NCBI GenBank assembly: GCA_947501325.1
Contig: CANMVC010000001.1
Span: 1,426,001-1,490,000, forward strand
DNA length: 64,000 bases
Source of the DNA: an uncultured Sphingomonadaceae bacterium
GTDB taxonomy: Bacteria; Pseudomonadota; Alphaproteobacteria; Sphingomonadales; Sphingomonadaceae
Reading direction: 5' to 3'
Of this stretch, positions 62,046 through 64,000 are shown piece after piece (position 1 is the first letter of the stretch; each line of letters opens with the position of its first letter). Below the pieces are notes generated by a model. It made no database searches, had not been told where the DNA came from, and saw only the letters and a program-made list of their open reading frames with translations. A program made the translations under genes and the position numbers.

Positions 62046-62939
62046 ATGAAAAAATTCTTTGTCATTGCAGCCAGTTCAGTCACCCTGGCCCTGAGCACCC
62101 CCGCCGTGGCGCAAGATGCCAGTGGCGAGGCTGCGCAGGAAACGGAAACCCAAAGCGTCGCCGTTGCGCCGGCTCGTCTTGAGGCTGCCCAGAAGACCGT
62201 CAATTATCTCTTCCCGCTGGGCACCTATGAGCGGATGATGAAGGGCACGATGGACCAGATGATGGACCAGATGATGAAAAGCATGGGCAATATGCGCATG
62301 GGTGATCTGGCGGGCGCTGGCGGCGTTGCCAGAGGTGACATGCCCGATGGTATGGGCGAAAAGACCCTGGCGGAAATGGCGACAGAAATGGACCCGGCCT
62401 ACGAAGAGCGGACCAAAATCTCGACCAAGGTTATCATGGACGAGATGGTTGATCTGATGATCACCATGGAGCCGGCGGTTCGCGAAGCCTTGACCAATAT
62501 TTATGCGCGCAAATTTACCGTCGGTCAGCTGACCGAAATGAACGACTTTTTCGCCACGGATACCGGCAGTGCTTTTGCCCGAGACTATATGATGGTCTTT
62601 GTCGATCCCGAAATGATGCAGTCGATGATGAGCATGGTGCCGGAAATGATGCAGGCCATGCCCGATATTATGAAGAAGGTTGAAGAAGCCACGGCCCATC
62701 TGCCGCCTGTAAAAATGCCCGGCGGCAATGATCCCTTTGCCTCGGTAGAGGACGTCATGAAAGACGTCGACAATATTGATGATAGGTCAAACTTCGAAGA
62801 TCCGGAAAACTGGTCGGCCGAAGACCGGGAGCGGGTCAACCAGCTGAGCATCGATTCCGACAAAGCGTTCGAGAAATATTACGATGCCCTCGAACAAGCA
62901 CAGACAAACGCCAAAGCCAAAATGGCAAAAGATAAATAA
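62046..62939 (+). CDS. DUF2059 family secreted protein, Met-rich
   Basis: 297 residues. A signal peptide (1-22, ends TPAVA/QDA) and a strikingly Met-rich stretch (about 61-83: MMKGTMDQMMDQMMKSMG) are followed by a DUF2059 domain around residues 135-215 (LTNIYARKFTVGQLTEMNDFF, ATDTGSAFARDYM) and a charged C-terminal tail. It is probably periplasmic; the function is unknown. Met-rich segments may bind copper, but here they may simply be amphipathic helix. GGAG lies 8 nt upstream. It lies between gltD and gltB. Confidence 0.85.
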   Translation: MKKFFVIAASSVTLALSTPAVAQDASGEAAQETETQSVAVAPARLEAAQKTVNYLFPLGTYERMMKGTMDQMMDQMMKSMGNMRMGDLAGAGGVARGDMPDGMGEKTLAEMATEMDPAYEERTKISTKVIMDEMVDLMITMEPAVREALTNIYARKFTVGQLTEMNDFFATDTGSAFARDYMMVFVDPEMMQSMMSMVPEMMQAMPDIMKKVEEATAHLPPVKMPGGNDPFASVEDVMKDVDNIDDRSNFEDPENWSAEDRERVNQLSIDSDKAFEKYYDALEQAQTNAKAKMAKDK

Positions 62940-62978
62940 GCAGCCGCACATGTCGCATCCACATACTGAAATGAAATT

Positions 62979-64000
62979 ATGATGACTCACCATTACCCCA
63001 CAGCCGAACATAAGCGCATGGCCGAAACCGGCATGTATCGGCCCGAATTTGAATCCGACGCCTGCGGCGTCGGTCTGGTCGCGGCAACTGATGGCAAGCC
63101 ATCGCGGCGGGTGGTGTCTTCGGCGATTGATGCGCTGAAAGCGGTTTGGCATCGCGGCGCGGTGGATGCAGACGGAATGACGGGCGATGGCGCTGGCCTG
63201 CATGTCGATTTGCCGGCACGCTTCTTTGACGACGCGATTGCCGATAGCGGCCATAAAGTGCTTCCCAACCGGCTCGCCGTCGGCATGATCTTTCTGCCGC
63301 GCACGGATTTAAGTGCTCAGGAGACCTGCCGGACGATTGTCGAGGCGGAGATTATCGAAGCGGGCTATAAAATTTACGGCTGGCGGCAAGTCCCGGTCAA
63401 TGTCTCGGTCATCGGTTTGAAAGCGCAAAATACCCGGCCTGAGATTGAACAGATCATGATTGCCGGGCCGCTGCCGGACCGTCAAAGCATCGCCGAATTT
63501 GAAAAAAATCTCTATCTCATCCGCCGCCGGATCGAGAAAAAGGTGATCGCAGCGCAGATTCGGGATTTCTATATCTGCAGCCTGTCCTGCCGGTCGATCA
63601 TCTACAAAGGTTTGTTTCTCGCGGAATCCCTGTCGGTCTTTTATCCCGACCTGACCGACGAGCGTTTCGAAAGCCGTGTCGCAATTTTCCATCAGCGTTA
63701 TTCCACCAATACCTTCCCGCAATGGTGGCTCGCTCAGCCGTTTCGCACGCTAGCTCATAATGGTGAAGTCAACACGATCCGCGGCAATAAAAACTGGATG
63801 AAGAGCCACGAGATCAAGATGGCGAGCCTCGCCTTTGGCGATCATTCCGAAGATATTAAACCGGTTATTCCAGCCGGGGCTTCGGATACGGCGGCTTTGG
63901 ACGCGGTTTTTGAAACCATCTGTCGTTCCGGCCGCGACGCGCCAACAGCAAAACTGATGCTGGTTCCCGAGGCTTGGCAGAATCAAGCGGATATCGATCC
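62979..64000 (+). CDS. gltB: Glutamate synthase large subunit (3' partial)
   Basis: The frame begins at ATG 62979 (a second ATG follows directly at 62982) and is open to the window end, 340 codons visible. A 28-residue propeptide precedes Cys29 in SDACGVGLVA, the N-terminal nucleophile of the class II glutamine amidotransferase after cleavage. FHQRYSTNTFPQWWLAQPFR and LAHNGEVNTIRGN are further amidotransferase signatures. It makes two glutamates from glutamine and 2-oxoglutarate with GltD. The FMN and 3Fe-4S domains lie beyond the window. Its Shine-Dalgarno is weak. Confidence 0.93.
   Translation, partial: MMTHHYPTAEHKRMAETGMYRPEFESDACGVGLVAATDGKPSRRVVSSAIDALKAVWHRGAVDADGMTGDGAGLHVDLPARFFDDAIADSGHKVLPNRLAVGMIFLPRTDLSAQETCRTIVEAEIIEAGYKIYGWRQVPVNVSVIGLKAQNTRPEIEQIMIAGPLPDRQSIAEFEKNLYLIRRRIEKKVIAAQIRDFYICSLSCRSIIYKGLFLAESLSVFYPDLTDERFESRVAIFHQRYSTNTFPQWWLAQPFRTLAHNGEVNTIRGNKNWMKSHEIKMASLAFGDHSEDIKPVIPAGASDTAALDAVFETICRSGRDAPTAKLMLVPEAWQNQADID

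Noticed and set aside
1-64000. tRNA or rRNA genes
   Set aside because: All gaps were read for cloverleaf arms and CCA-type ends or conserved rRNA segments; none found.

Overview
The window looks like a chromosome segment of a member of the Sphingomonadales (Alphaproteobacteria). This is inferred from the gene families (NDUFA9-type complex I protein, RcnB, DUF2059, a nitronate monooxygenase/CoA catabolic cluster), the coding style and the kind of dispersed palindromic repeats. No rRNA, tRNA, CRISPR, prophage or transposase was seen.

Layout. (1) 1-32 kb: a dense catabolic island for CoA-activated carboxylic acids. It holds an acyl-CoA ligase, a cytochrome P450, an aldehyde dehydrogenase, two thiolase-family proteins, a CoA transferase, four acyl-CoA dehydrogenases in two adjacent pairs, three crotonases, several SDRs, a nitronate monooxygenase-like flavoenzyme, a molybdopterin oxidoreductase, an SdsA-type alkylsulfatase, a RidA/hydrolase/nitrilase trio and a TetR regulator. 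A palindrome close to TTTAATTGAACGATTAAA recurs in five promoter regions (about 2.2, 8.2, 12.7, 21.0 and 29.2 kb). One copy heads the operon that ends in the tetR gene, so a local TetR regulon is likely. Housekeeping genes (purU, pgl) and an isolated gspHI pair sit inside the island. (2) 32-37 kb: a PadR regulator with a co-transcribed polytopic membrane protein that shows FtsW/RodA-like signatures, then a MaoC hydratase, an SDR and a WS/DGAT acyltransferase with a Lys-rich tail. (3) 37.4-57.9 kb: one long minus-strand locus with a 4812-residue repeat protein followed by a TolC-like lipoprotein, a HlyD/RND-type adaptor, a GAF-like/HlyD fusion and an M50 metalloprotease/HlyD fusion. No ABC ATPase is present. 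(4) 58.5-64 kb: housekeeping genes: NDUFA9-like, uppP, gltD, a DUF2059 protein and the start of gltB, which is cut by the window edge.

The most interesting part is region 3. The giant protein has an N-terminal LEPRMMFDGA motif, a DUF4347 domain and 40 beta-sandwich-like modules: 25 cadherin-like and 15 putative-Ig, mostly alternating. It has no RTX nonapeptides. Its neighbours look like an export machine in which the usual ABC transporter is missing and an intramembrane-protease-like HlyD fusion sits in the inner membrane. This is a candidate non-canonical secretion/adhesion system.

Start codons were moved downstream of the longest open frame wherever a Shine-Dalgarno sequence or family N-terminus argued for it. 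All functional calls come from reading motifs, not from database searches.
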